Source of the DNA: Gemmatimonadaceae bacterium | GTDB lineage: Bacteria; Gemmatimonadota; Gemmatimonadetes; Gemmatimonadales; Gemmatimonadaceae | Direction of reading: 5' to 3' | Assembly (NCBI GenBank): GCA_025929535.1 | Contig: JAICLZ010000018.1 | Coordinates: 1 to 63,186 of the forward strand | DNA length: 63,186 nt | Shown: one piece after another, positions 1-8,907 of the stretch | Layout: the number at the start of each line of letters is the position of its first letter | Position numbering within the stretch: position 1 is the first letter of the stretch | Translations under genes and position numbers: made by a program | The notes under the pieces: model-generated | What the model was told of the DNA's origin: nothing | The model's database searches: none | The model's input: the letters and a program-made list of their open reading frames with translations, nothing else

Positions 1-2450
1 CCATATGCCTTCGTGCTCGCCCTCGAATCGCATAACACCACCGCACCCCGGTCGGTTCCGGTGCGAATGAGGCGGCCGAACCCCTGCTTGAGACGGAGTG
101 TGGCGTGCGGAAGCATCAGCTCCTTGAAGGAGTCGCCGCCGCGCGCCTCGATCGCTTCGCTGCGCGCCGCGGTGAGTGGCTCCGTTGGCACGCGAAAAGG
201 AAGCTTTGCGATGACGAGTCCGCGCAGCGCCTCACCTGCAACATCGACGCCTTCCCAGAAAGATGCGGTGCCGAGCAGGATCGCGCGTCCCGACTCGCGA
301 AAGCGGCGGAGCAGCACATCGCGTGGCAGCTCGCCGTGGACGATGAGTGGCCAGCTGGCACCCAGCCCACGCGCGCGCAGCTCTCGCGCGACCTCGCGCA
401 CATCGCGATGACTCGTGAAGAGCACGAACAGGCCGCCGTCGGACGCAGCCGCGAGCGCGGCGGTGGCGCCGATCACGGCGCGCAGATGTCCGGCGGGATC
501 GATGTTCGGCGCCGGAAAGTCCGTCGGCACCGCGAGCATCGCCTGCTCGGGATAGTCGAACGGCGAGGGAAAAATCGCAGTGGTCGCGTCGAGCGACGCA
601 TCGTCGAGGCCGAGTTGCGCGCGCAGGAATGCGAAGCGGTCGCCGCTCGCGAGCGTGGCGCTCGTGACCACCGCGGTGGTGACGCGCTTGAAGAGATCTT
701 CCCGCAAGATCGGCGCGGTATCCAGCGGCACCGCGGTCGCCGCGACGTTGCGATCGCGCCCGCGCGCCTCCAGCCAGCGCACGAGCGTCGCCTCGTCGCC
801 CGGCGCAGGGACGAGCGCGCGCTGCAGCGCGTCGCCCGCGCTCTCGAGCCTCCGCGCCACTCCGCGAATTTCCGAGAGCAGCGACGCCACGCCCTCGCGC
901 GGCACGCCGCCCTCCGCCTCCATGCGCTCGCGCACCAGCCGCAATCCGTCCTGAAGCTGGGCGAGCTCGCGCAGGAGCGCGCCGAGCGACTCGCCGAGTC
1001 CCTCCTGCCAAATGGGATGCGATGCGAAAGCAGCCGTGAGGCGCGCCACGGGCTCGTTCGACGTCTGCAGGTAGCGATCGAGATGGTCGAACACCTGTTG
1101 CGCGCGATCCCGAGCCGCGAGCACCGCCGGCGCGAGATTCGACTGCAGCAGATCGAGGCTCGCGGTGCTCATCAGATCCTTCTGGCTTTCGAGCCTGTGC
1201 GCGAGCGCGGAGAGAAGTCCCTTGCCGCGGCGCTCCAGTCTCGCGAACAGGCGCTGCAGTCCGCGGTTCGTCACCGTCGTGCCGAGGTGCGAGGACGCGG
1301 CCTCTTCGAGATGATGCCCTTCGTCCACGATCAGCCGCTGATACGCGGGAAGCACCGCGGCATCGGCCCAGTTCTGCTGCGCGCGGCGCACGGCGAGATC
1401 GCTGAGCAGCAGGTGGTGGTTGACGACGATCACATCCGCCTGCGCAGCCACGCGCCGCGCCGCGAAGAGAAAGCACTTCTCGAAGAACGTGCACTTGAGA
1501 CGCAGACAGAGGTCCGATTCCGCCGCTACCTCGTCCCACAGCTCGGCCCTTGGCGGCACGGTGAGATCGGCGAGCGAGCCGTCCTCCGTGCGCTCCGCCC
1601 ATGCGCGAATCTCCTCGAGCTCGTTCGCCGTGCTCTCGGTGAAGAGGCCGAGGGCGGCACTCGAGGCCTGCTCGAGGCGGTAGAGGCAGAGATAGTTGCG
1701 CCATCCCTTGAGCAGCGCGAAGCGCACCGGCTGATCGGTGAGCGCGTCTCGCATGAACGGCAGGTCCTTGCCGACGAGCTGCTCCTGCAGGTTGATCGTG
1801 TTCGTCGAAACGACGGTGCGCTCACCGTTCGCGGCGGCCCAGCGCAGTGCCGGAAGCAGATAGCCGAGCGACTTCCCCACCCCGGTGCCCGCTTCCAGCA
1901 AGCCTATGCCGCCCTCGTTGTAGAGCGCCGCGATCGCGCTCGCCATCTCGCGCTGCGCAGGCCGATCCTCGTAGCGCGCGAGCTTCGCCGCGATCGGACC
2001 GTCGGGACCAAGCGCATCGGCAATCTGCTTCGCAACGATCGGCACGGCCACGCGCGCCCTCGGCACCTCGACCACGACGTAGAGCTCCGTCGCATCGTTG
2101 TCGATGATGCCGAAGCCGATGCCGCCGTCGTGCATCCGCGTGGCGACGATGAGATCCGCATCCGATGGCTCGAGCACTCCCGACGGATGGTTGTGCAGCA
2201 GCATCTCGCCGCGCTCGGCCACCGCCGGAAGGGCGAGCACGCTCTGCACATCGCCACGCGCGACGACGCGCGCGGTGCGCACGACTCCCTCGTCGTCGAT
2301 CGTGGCGACGAAGCACACCTCGCGGCCGCCGGCAAGGCGGATCGCCGTGCGCATTGCGGTCGCGGCCGAGGGCGCGAGACGCAACTCGTGGTCGCCATCG
2401 CCATCGTCGTAGCGCGCAGATGGCTCCCGAGCGGCGAGCGGCGTGCTCAC
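1..2450 (-). CDS. JAMM (JAB) domain fused to DinG-family ATP-dependent helicase, partial
   Basis: Translated on the minus strand from a GTG at 2450-2448, which overlaps the stop of the gene upstream as GTGA. About 816 residues are visible and the frame stays open to the window edge. Residues 1-130 carry a JAMM metalloprotease motif (E44, then HNH at 86-88, S96, D99), as in RadC/JAB proteins. The DinG/XPD-like helicase follows: Walker A EAGTGVGKS at 186-194, four cysteines placed like an Fe-S cluster (NYLC, DLC, LKC, EKC), DEGHH as motif II, and GFGRLIRTGTDRG as motif VI near the window edge. DinG enzymes unwind DNA 5'-3' using ATP. The role of the JAMM domain is unknown. Only the last few residues should be missing. 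Helicase assignment is firm; activity of the fused domain is inferred from intact ligands. Confidence 0.9.
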   Translation of the reverse strand, partial: MSTPLAAREPSARYDDGDGDHELRLAPSAATAMRTAIRLAGGREVCFVATIDDEGVVRTARVVARGDVQSVLALPAVAERGEMLLHNHPSGVLEPSDADLIVATRMHDGGIGFGIIDNDATELYVVVEVPRARVAVPIVAKQIADALGPDGPIAAKLARYEDRPAQREMASAIAALYNEGGIGLLEAGTGVGKSLGYLLPALRWAAANGERTVVSTNTINLQEQLVGKDLPFMRDALTDQPVRFALLKGWRNYLCLYRLEQASSAALGLFTESTANELEEIRAWAERTEDGSLADLTVPPRAELWDEVAAESDLCLRLKCTFFEKCFLFAARRVAAQADVIVVNHHLLLSDLAVRRAQQNWADAAVLPAYQRLIVDEGHHLEEAASSHLGTTVTNRGLQRLFARLERRGKGLLSALAHRLESQKDLMSTASLDLLQSNLAPAVLAARDRAQQVFDHLDRYLQTSNEPVARLTAAFASHPIWQEGLGESLGALLRELAQLQDGLRLVRERMEAEGGVPREGVASLLSEIRGVARRLESAGDALQRALVPAPGDEATLVRWLEARGRDRNVAATAVPLDTAPILREDLFKRVTTAVVTSATLASGDRFAFLRAQLGLDDASLDATTAIFPSPFDYPEQAMLAVPTDFPAPNIDPAGHLRAVIGATAALAAASDGGLFVLFTSHRDVREVARELRARGLGASWPLIVHGELPRDVLLRRFRESGRAILLGTASFWEGVDVAGEALRGLVIAKLPFRVPTEPLTAARSEAIEARGGDSFKELMLPHATLRLKQGFGRLIRTGTDRGAVVLCDSRASTKAY

Positions 2451-3718
2451 GTCTTGAGCGGCTTCTTCTTCGCCGCCGGGAAGAGCACGTTGTTCAGGAT
2501 CAGCCTGTAGCCCGGCGAGTTCGGATGCAGCGAAAGGTCCGTTGGCGGATTCCCGATCGCGTGCTGCGGATCCTCGGGATCGTGTCCGCCGAGGAACGTC
2601 CAGCTGCCCTTGCCATAGTCGCCGTGGATGTACTTCACCCACGGCGCGCCCGGCTCCTCGGCGAGAATCGTCACCCCGGGCTTGAGCGTCCTCCGCATGA
2701 AACTCGTAGTGACGCCATAAAAGTCGGGAATGACCGAGCGGTGATCCTGCACGAGCATCGATGCGACCGGATCGAACTTGGCGCTGAAGCCGAAGAGCGT
2801 GAAGGTGCCGAGCGGCTGGCGGCGGCCCGGAACGTTCGCCTGATGCCCGTCGATGTCGCTCATCGAGCTGACATATGGCGATGGCTCGATGTGCGCATCG
2901 CGAAAGGCGAAGGTGCGCGACCAGTCGAGCTTCTCGTCCGCGTGCTCATCGATGGGCGTGCCGTCGGCGAACACGCTCGCTATGTCGACCTTCTGCGCCG
3001 CGATCGCGAGCTCGAGAGTTTCCGTCGCGCCGCACATCGCGAAGAGAAAGCCGCCGTTGCTCACGTACTCGCGCAGATGCTCGGCTACGTCCTTCTTGAG
3101 CGCGGGGATGTTCGGGAAGCCGAGCGCGCGCGCCGTGGCGAGCGAGCGATCCTGCTGCTCCGCGAACCAGGGCGCACCCCGGTACGAGATGTAGAACTTG
3201 TTGAGCTGGCCGGTGAAGTCTTCGTGGAAGAGATGAATCCAGTCGTACTTCGAGAGCTCGCCGTGCTCGACCTGATCGTCCCAGATGGGCGTGTACGGAA
3301 TGCCGGCGTACTTCAGAGCGAGCGTGACCGCATCGTCCCACGGCGGCGAGTAGGGCGCCGTATAAATCGCGATCTTCGGCGCCTTCTCGAGGGGAACCGC
3401 GTCCATGTTCCCGTTCGCCATGACACCGCGGATCTGGTTGAGCGCTCCATCATCGAGCGGCTCGAAGGACACACCGTCGAGTCCGGCGCGTCGCCGAATC
3501 TCCGGCGTATCGGGGAGCAGGAACGAGCCACCGCGATAGTTGAGCAGCCATTCGGCGCGCCCGCCAGCGAGGAGCGCCGCGTACGTGAGGCCGTACGCTT
3601 TCAGATGGTTGCCTTGCTCATCGTCCATGGGGACGAGCAGGTGCTGCGCTCGCGCGGCCCCTGGAAAGCAGAGCAAAACAATGGCGAGTGCTCTCCAGAA
3701 ACGCATCCAGAAACGCAT
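2447..3718 (-). CDS. Secreted protein of the family often annotated 'asparagine synthetase B' (ThuA/amidotransferase-like)
   Basis: About 423 residues. A hydrophobic signal peptide ending near ARAQ is followed by conserved blocks such as LLVPMDDEQGNHLKAYG and WLLNYRGGSFLLPD. These are typical of a Bacteroidota/Gemmatimonadota family that databases label asparagine synthetase B, although no glutaminase or synthetase motif is visible. The fold looks like a ThuA/class I amidotransferase-type domain (inference). The start is ambiguous because of a 12-bp duplication: ATG at 3718, ATG at 3706, or a GTG at 3742. It sits between the TPR gene and the helicase with almost no spacing, so it is probably co-transcribed. 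Function unknown; likely an envelope protein. Confidence 0.75.
   Translation of the reverse strand: MRFWMRFWRALAIVLLCFPGAARAQHLLVPMDDEQGNHLKAYGLTYAALLAGGRAEWLLNYRGGSFLLPDTPEIRRRAGLDGVSFEPLDDGALNQIRGVMANGNMDAVPLEKAPKIAIYTAPYSPPWDDAVTLALKYAGIPYTPIWDDQVEHGELSKYDWIHLFHEDFTGQLNKFYISYRGAPWFAEQQDRSLATARALGFPNIPALKKDVAEHLREYVSNGGFLFAMCGATETLELAIAAQKVDIASVFADGTPIDEHADEKLDWSRTFAFRDAHIEPSPYVSSMSDIDGHQANVPGRRQPLGTFTLFGFSAKFDPVASMLVQDHRSVIPDFYGVTTSFMRRTLKPGVTILAEEPGAPWVKYIHGDYGKGSWTFLGGHDPEDPQHAIGNPPTDLSLHPNSPGYRLILNNVLFPAAKKKPLKT
3695..3718 (-). repeat. 12-bp in-frame tandem duplication over a start codon
   Basis: The 12-mer ATGCGTTTCTGG (minus strand) occurs twice head to tail, duplicating the start codon and the first four residues (MRFW MRFW) of the secreted protein. 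Both copies are perfect. It adds a second in-frame ATG without altering the signal peptide. Confidence 0.9.
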
Positions 3719-3745
3719 GCCGAAAAGATAACATGCGGGCACTGT

Positions 3746-5509
3746 TCAGCTCTGCGGCGCGATGCCGTTTCTCGAGAGCTCCAGCTCGCGCCGCGCCTGT
3801 GGCAGGAGCGCGCTTTGCGGATAGGTGAGGATGAGATGCTCGAGGTGCTCGACAGCCTCCTTCGTGTGTCCGTCGTGGCGCAGCGCGCGCGCCCACTCGA
3901 GCTCCGCCTCGGGGGCTTCCGGCGCATCGCCCGACTTCGTCACGATCGCGCTCCAGAGGGTGATGGCCTGCTGTTCGCTGTGGTGCGCCGCGTAGAGGCG
4001 CGCGGCCGTCGCGAGCAGCAAGGGCGCGGCATCCCCGAGCTCCGCCGCCGCCTTCTCGAAGCCCGAGGCGGCGGCGGCGGTGTCTCCGCGCGCGAGCGCC
4101 AGAAATGCGCGCCCCGTCACGGGCGCCGTGTCCGCGCGCGTGCGCGCGAGCAGCGCGAGTGCCGCGAGCGCTTCGGGCGAGGACTCGACTTCGGGACGCA
4201 GCGATTTGCGCGCGGACGCGAGATTGCCGTCGTACAGCGCGAGCCAGCCCAGCGCGTCTGCATCGCCGGAATCCGAATGCGCGAGCAGCTCGCGCGCCTT
4301 GGTCACGTCGCCCGCGCGGATCCATCCCCACGCGAGCACGCGATCGAGCGGCGCCTTGTCCGCAGGACGCAGAAAACGCGAGTACGCCTGCATCACCTGC
4401 GATGCCTCCGCCACGCGCCCGGCCTGGCTCAGCGCGCGCAGGTGTACGGGCACGATCGTGGCCGCCGCCGTCGCCGAGTCGAGCGTGCGCTCGCCGAGGG
4501 TGGCGAGAAAGAGCGAGCCGGCGGCGTCGCCGCCGCGAAGCGCATCGTACGCGGCGCGTGCGAGTGCGCGAGGATCCGGATCCGCGTGCTGCGCCGCGGC
4601 GAGCGCGTCGCGGGCCACGAGCCATGCGCCCGCCTCTTCGGCTTTCGTCGCGAACTCGCCCCACGCCACCACCGCCGCGCTGTCGGGTGAGAGCACGCGC
4701 AGCGACTCCCATCCGTCGCGAGGCGTGCCCCACATCAGCTGCAACGACGCGAGCACCCGGCGAGCTGCCACGGTCACTGGCGATGCCTCGAGCGCCTTCA
4801 CGATTCCCGCGCGCGCCGTGGCCGGTGCCGCCACCAACGAGAACGTCGCCGCCTGATCGAGGTAGCCGTTGTCCTCCACGGCCTGGCGCCACGACTGCGC
4901 CGAAAGATCCCAGAGGCCGCTCGCCGCGCGCAGCTGTGCGAGCTCGTAGTCGAAGCCGCGCCCCGATCCCACGTCGCGCTGCGCCTGACGAAGCACGCTG
5001 TCCGCGGCGCGCGTGTCCCCATCCGCGATGAGCAGCCTCGAGTACGCGCGCGCGGGAGCGGGATCGCCCGGCATGTCGTGCCGCCAGCGCTCGAAGGCCT
5101 CGCGCAGTTGATCGCGTTTGCCGAGCGAGCGCAACGTGCGGAGCTGTGCTTCCCTGATCTGTGCGGCCTGCGGCTTCGCCGTGATCGCGCGCTCGACGAC
5201 GGGCAGGAACTGCTCGAGCCGGCCGAGCTGTGCATCCATGCGCTCGAGGCCGAGGAGAGCCGGCAGGTTCGCGGCATCGCGTGCGAGCGCTTCGGTGTAC
5301 GCTGCCGCCGCGTCGGCGAACCTCGACTGCAGCTCGAGCGACTCGCCCCGCGAATACGCATCGGTGGGCAGCGACGGTTCCTGCGCGCGTGCCTGTGCGC
5401 TGGCGGCGGGCACGAGCGTGCACGCACAGGCGAGCAACGAGGCCGCGATCGCACGTAGCAAAGTACTATAGCTGAAGCCGTTAAGTCGTTGAATTTTATG
5501 GTTCTGCAT
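3746..5509 (-). CDS. Secreted TPR-repeat protein
   Basis: 587 residues. An Ala/Leu-rich signal peptide (about residues 17-42, ending near ASAQA) is followed by helical TPR-like repeats across the whole mature part, e.g. YSRGESLELQSRFADAAAAY and the last repeat ending in LILTYPQSALLPQARREL. Such proteins act as scaffolds in the periplasm. The first 16 residues come from an AT-rich stretch that also reads as a promoter (TTCAAC at 5493-5488, N17, TATAGT at 5470-5465), so the real start may lie further in, for example TTG at 5461. The annotated start overlaps the DUF4175 stop by 14 bases, which fits translational coupling. Partner proteins are not known. Confidence 0.8.
   Translation of the reverse strand: MQNHKIQRLNGFSYSTLLRAIAASLLACACTLVPAASAQARAQEPSLPTDAYSRGESLELQSRFADAAAAYTEALARDAANLPALLGLERMDAQLGRLEQFLPVVERAITAKPQAAQIREAQLRTLRSLGKRDQLREAFERWRHDMPGDPAPARAYSRLLIADGDTRAADSVLRQAQRDVGSGRGFDYELAQLRAASGLWDLSAQSWRQAVEDNGYLDQAATFSLVAAPATARAGIVKALEASPVTVAARRVLASLQLMWGTPRDGWESLRVLSPDSAAVVAWGEFATKAEEAGAWLVARDALAAAQHADPDPRALARAAYDALRGGDAAGSLFLATLGERTLDSATAAATIVPVHLRALSQAGRVAEASQVMQAYSRFLRPADKAPLDRVLAWGWIRAGDVTKARELLAHSDSGDADALGWLALYDGNLASARKSLRPEVESSPEALAALALLARTRADTAPVTGRAFLALARGDTAAAASGFEKAAAELGDAAPLLLATAARLYAAHHSEQQAITLWSAIVTKSGDAPEAPEAELEWARALRHDGHTKEAVEHLEHLILTYPQSALLPQARRELELSRNGIAPQS
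5465..5493 (-). promoter_or_regulatory. Possible internal promoter at the TPR gene start
   Basis: TTCAAC and TATAGT are separated by exactly 17 bases on the minus strand, and a second -10-like TAAAAT lies at 5498-5493. The stretch is strikingly AT-rich for this genome and covers the first codons of the annotated TPR ORF. It would allow the TPR, amidotransferase-like and helicase genes to be expressed separately from DUF4175. Confidence 0.4.
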
Positions 5510-8500
5510 TGATTCGCTTGAAGTACTCCATCACCGACTGCCGTTCCTCGGCCGAGAGCCCGCGCAACTCGTTCCACGTGGGCTCGGGATACTTGAGCGC
5601 GGCGCGGCCGGTGGCGTTCGTGTTCGTGGGAGCCACCGCCTCTGCGTTCGTCGCGGACTCGGACTCGCGCTTCCCCGTGTCCTCGCGCTCGTCCTTCTGC
5701 AGCGACAGCCCCGCATCGAGCAGCCGATGAAACAGCTTCTGCTGGCGGTCGAGCAGCGACGCATCGATGCGTCCCGTTTCCAGCTGCGCCGCGATGTCGC
5801 GCATCTCCTTCGCCATCGCCTCGGCGTGCGCCTCGCCCGCGCCCGCATCCTCGGTGCGCTGCGCCAGCCCGCGCTGCGAGCGGGCGAGCGTGCGCGCCTG
5901 CTCGCTCCCTGCCCCGCCGGGCTGGCCGCCGGCACCGGGCATGAGCGATGCCGACTGCCCGTTCAGTGAGCCCTGCTCCTTCGCGAGCTGGCGCATCTTC
6001 TCGATCATCTCCGAGAAGCCGGACGCGGACGATCCGTTCGCCGCGCGTTGGCGATCCGCCATGAGCTTGGTCGCGGCCTCGTTGAGCGATTGCGCGGCCT
6101 CCTCCATCGCGCCCGCCGTCTCCTGCTGCCCGTTGGGCGACGCATCGGCGGTCTGCTTCGTTGCCTCCTGCACGCGCTGCTGCGCGTCGCCGAGCGCGCG
6201 CTGCGATTGCTGCGACACGTGCGAAGATTGGCGCGCGGCCTTCTGCACGCCTTCGCTCACCTTTTCCACGCCCTGCTGCACCGCGCTCTGATCGCCCTTG
6301 AGCGACGGCGATCCGCCCGCGCGCGCCTGTTCCGCGAGCGCCTGCTGCTGACGCGCGAGCTGCAGCGTCTCCTGAATGGACTTGTCGAGATCCTTCGTGA
6401 GGCCGTTCTTCCACTCCTGGATCTGCTGCTGGCGCGCATCCGCCAGCTGCTGCGCGGCCTGCTCCATCTGCTGCGCGCCCTGCTGCGCGGCGGCGGCCTG
6501 CTGCCCGGACGACTGCTGCTGCTCGGCCCCCGTATCCTGCTGGCCATTCGCGCCCGCCTGTTTCTGCGCGCTCTGCGCGCTGTTCTGCGCTCCGCTCTTC
6601 GCCGCCGCCTGTCGCATCGCGTTCGCGGACTGCTGCGCGTGCTGCGCGCCCTGCTGGAGCGCCTTGGGCCCGCTCTCCGCCTTTTCCTGCTGCAGCCGCT
6701 GCGCGAGCTGCTGCACGTCGTTCGCGAGCTGGTGCGAGCGATCGCTCAGCGGCGCCGCATCCCTGCTCGCGCCACTATCGGCGCGCGACATCTTCTCCGC
6801 GGTCGTGCGCTCCTGCTTTGCGAGATCCTTCGCCTCGTCCCGCAGCGTCTGCATCGAGCCCTCGAGCGCCGCGCGCTTCAGCATCTCGGCGCTCCGCTCG
6901 AGCTGCTCCTTGAGCGCCTGCTGCGCCCGCGCGAGATTCTGCATCGTCTGTCGCGCGTCGTCCGGCGACTGCTGGCGCGTGCTCTTCTCGACATCCGCGA
7001 GCTGCTGCTGCAGTTCGGGCGTGAGCGCCTGCGCGAGCATCTGCTGCGCTTCCGCGAGCTGGCGCGAGAGCGAGCTGTCGAGCGCACCCGCGGACTGCAG
7101 CTGCTTTCCCAGCGCCTGCGCATCCTTCTGCAGCGATTTCACCTGCTCCTGCAGCTTCTGCTGCTGCGCCGCGAGCGCCTTCGACTGCTCGGCCGCGCGA
7201 TACGACATCGCGGACTTCTCGCTGTCGCTGTTGCTGCCGCTCTTTCCGTTCGATCTCCCATCGCTCGTGGTCGAGGTGCGGTCGCGGCTCTTCGCCGCTT
7301 CGTCCGTGCGCTGCGCGAGCTGCTTCTCTTCCGCCGCGGTGCGCGCGGCACGCGCCGCGAGACTGTCCCCCATCGCACGCGCGAGCTCGCGCTGCTCCGT
7401 GAGCGACGGCACGCGGAGCACGAGCTCCCTGCTCACGGTGGTCTGACGCCATGGCGAATTGTCGGTGGCGGCAATGGTCACGTGGAGCAGGTCGCCCGGC
7501 TGCAGCCCGCGCACGCTCGCGTCGATCGTTGCCGCACCGGACCACTCGGGCGCACTGGGCGCTGCCAACGGCTGCTCGACGCTCGGCTGCGCGGTGCCGC
7601 TCGCCATCTCGCGCCAGCTGCGCATCGTCACCGTCGCGACGCCGTGATCGTCGCTCGCGGCGGCGCGCAGCGCGAGCTCGTTTCCGGCGAGGGCCACGGT
7701 GTCGTGCGCGGGATCGACGATCTCCACCCGGGGTGCGGAGTCGGGCAGGACATCGATGTCGAGCGGCGCGGGAACGTCGGCCACCGGACCGCGCTCGCCT
7801 CGCGCCGTCCACATCCAGCGGCCGCTCGAAGCGCTCAGCCGCCCCGAGAAGTTGTGCCCGTCCGGCTCGAGCCGCACGGTATCGCGCGCGCTCATGAGCG
7901 CGACCGCGTCGAGCACGGCGGATGCACGTCCGCGAATGGCGAGCGTCGTCCCGCGCGGCACGCGCACGGGCTCGCCCGCAGGCACGGTCTCGGCGGGGCG
8001 GTCGAGGTACGACGGATAGATCGCGCGGATCGCGACGTCTCCAACGAACGGGCGATCGGTGACGTGCACGACCACGGTGTCCGTCTGCGTGCGACCATCG
8101 CTGGCCACGAGCGCAACGTCGGCATCGAGCGGCCCGAGGGTGACCCAGGCGGCGCCATCGCTCACGTCGAGCGTGCGCGCGCTCCAGGGAGCACCAGTGG
8201 CGCGCGTGTGGAAGTCGATCGTCTTGCGCGCGGGCGCGAGAATGCGCAACCGCAGCGAGTCGCCGCGCATCACCTCGCGCGGCGGGTCCACGATCGAGAG
8301 CGGAGGGACCAGCGCGCCCGTCCACGCTCCCACCGGATGCTGCATCGCGCGCCATCCGTCGGGCGCGTTGCGGCGAGCACCGCCGAGGAGCACGAGCGCG
8401 AGCAGCGCGCAGACGACGGCCCCCGCGCCCGTGACCAGCGCGCCCCGCAGCATCACCGGCGCGAGCGCGCCGCGGTGTCCCGCGAGTGATGTGCCGAGCG

Positions 8501-8852
8501 CCGCCGCAGCTCGCCTGCCGAACGCGCCCTGCCCTTCCACCTCGAGCGCACCTCGCAGCGAGCCGTCGCGCAACGCGCGCTCGCGCTCGATCGCATGCGC
8601 GACCTTCGCCGGCGTCGCCGCACGACGCACGTGCACGATTGTCCACGCGAGTGGAGCTCCGATCGCGATCAGCGCGATCACCCACGCAATCGCCGGTGCC
8701 GCGGGCTCGCTGATCCAGCGGGCATCACCGAGCCAGAATGCGGCGAGGCCGATCAGCAGCGCGGCGGCGCCGATCGAGAGCGCCGCGCCCCGCGCGCCCA
8801 TCGTGGCGACCAGGCGGAGGCGCTCGCGCGCGACGAGCTGCCCGAGCGTCAC
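5496..8852 (-). CDS. DUF4175 family membrane protein with long Gln/Ala-rich coiled coil
   Basis: 1118 residues from GTG at 8852. Three hydrophobic segments lie near the N-terminus (about residues 25-43, 57-75 and 135-158). Beta-rich extracytoplasmic segments run to about residue 480, followed by roughly 480 residues of Gln-, Ala- and Lys-rich helix, then a short conserved tail (WNELRGLSAEERQSVMEYFK). This is the DUF4175 architecture. In other genomes DUF4175 genes sit with DUF4159 genes, as here. The coiled coil probably spans the periplasm or binds partners (inference). The start is chosen because the last unit of the upstream mini-ORF array ends in GTGA, overlapping this GTG. Function unknown. 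Confidence 0.85.
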   Translation of the reverse strand: MTLGQLVARERLRLVATMGARGAALSIGAAALLIGLAAFWLGDARWISEPAAPAIAWVIALIAIGAPLAWTIVHVRRAATPAKVAHAIERERALRDGSLRGALEVEGQGAFGRRAAAALGTSLAGHRGALAPVMLRGALVTGAGAVVCALLALVLLGGARRNAPDGWRAMQHPVGAWTGALVPPLSIVDPPREVMRGDSLRLRILAPARKTIDFHTRATGAPWSARTLDVSDGAAWVTLGPLDADVALVASDGRTQTDTVVVHVTDRPFVGDVAIRAIYPSYLDRPAETVPAGEPVRVPRGTTLAIRGRASAVLDAVALMSARDTVRLEPDGHNFSGRLSASSGRWMWTARGERGPVADVPAPLDIDVLPDSAPRVEIVDPAHDTVALAGNELALRAAASDDHGVATVTMRSWREMASGTAQPSVEQPLAAPSAPEWSGAATIDASVRGLQPGDLLHVTIAATDNSPWRQTTVSRELVLRVPSLTEQRELARAMGDSLAARAARTAAEEKQLAQRTDEAAKSRDRTSTTSDGRSNGKSGSNSDSEKSAMSYRAAEQSKALAAQQQKLQEQVKSLQKDAQALGKQLQSAGALDSSLSRQLAEAQQMLAQALTPELQQQLADVEKSTRQQSPDDARQTMQNLARAQQALKEQLERSAEMLKRAALEGSMQTLRDEAKDLAKQERTTAEKMSRADSGASRDAAPLSDRSHQLANDVQQLAQRLQQEKAESGPKALQQGAQHAQQSANAMRQAAAKSGAQNSAQSAQKQAGANGQQDTGAEQQQSSGQQAAAAQQGAQQMEQAAQQLADARQQQIQEWKNGLTKDLDKSIQETLQLARQQQALAEQARAGGSPSLKGDQSAVQQGVEKVSEGVQKAARQSSHVSQQSQRALGDAQQRVQEATKQTADASPNGQQETAGAMEEAAQSLNEAATKLMADRQRAANGSSASGFSEMIEKMRQLAKEQGSLNGQSASLMPGAGGQPGGAGSEQARTLARSQRGLAQRTEDAGAGEAHAEAMAKEMRDIAAQLETGRIDASLLDRQQKLFHRLLDAGLSLQKDEREDTGKRESESATNAEAVAPTNTNATGRAALKYPEPTWNELRGLSAEERQSVMEYFKRINAEP

Positions 8853-8907
8853 GGGCGCATCACGGGCGCATCACGGGCGCATCACGGGCGCATCACCGGT
8901 GCATCAC
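8849..8907 (-). repeat. 11-bp tandem array forming a chain of coupled three-codon ORFs
   Basis: On the minus strand the unit TGATGCGCCCG is repeated head to tail: four identical copies and one diverged first copy (TGATGCACCGG). Each unit reads ATG-CGC-CCG-TGA (or ATG-CAC-CGG-TGA), and the A of each TGA is the A of the next ATG. The DUF4159 stop (8906-8904) provides the first TGATG, and the last TGA overlaps the DUF4175 GTG as GTGA. Five mini-ORFs (starts at 8904, 8893, 8882, 8871, 8860) therefore bridge the two genes. Confidence 0.9.

Noticed and set aside
105..2510. Long plus-strand ORF (801 codons) opposite the helicase
   Set aside because: Arg-rich, repetitive composition with no family features; the minus-strand gene has coherent conserved motifs. 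It is a GC-bias shadow.
2165..4690. Long plus-strand ORF opposite the secreted and TPR genes
   Set aside because: Arg/Ala-rich antisense reading across two real genes; no motif.
6048..8489. Long plus-strand ORF opposite DUF4175
   Set aside because: Arg/Leu-rich antisense reading of a Gln-rich gene.
8849..8907. CRISPR-like array
   Set aside because: Units are contiguous with no spacers and are only 11 bases long.
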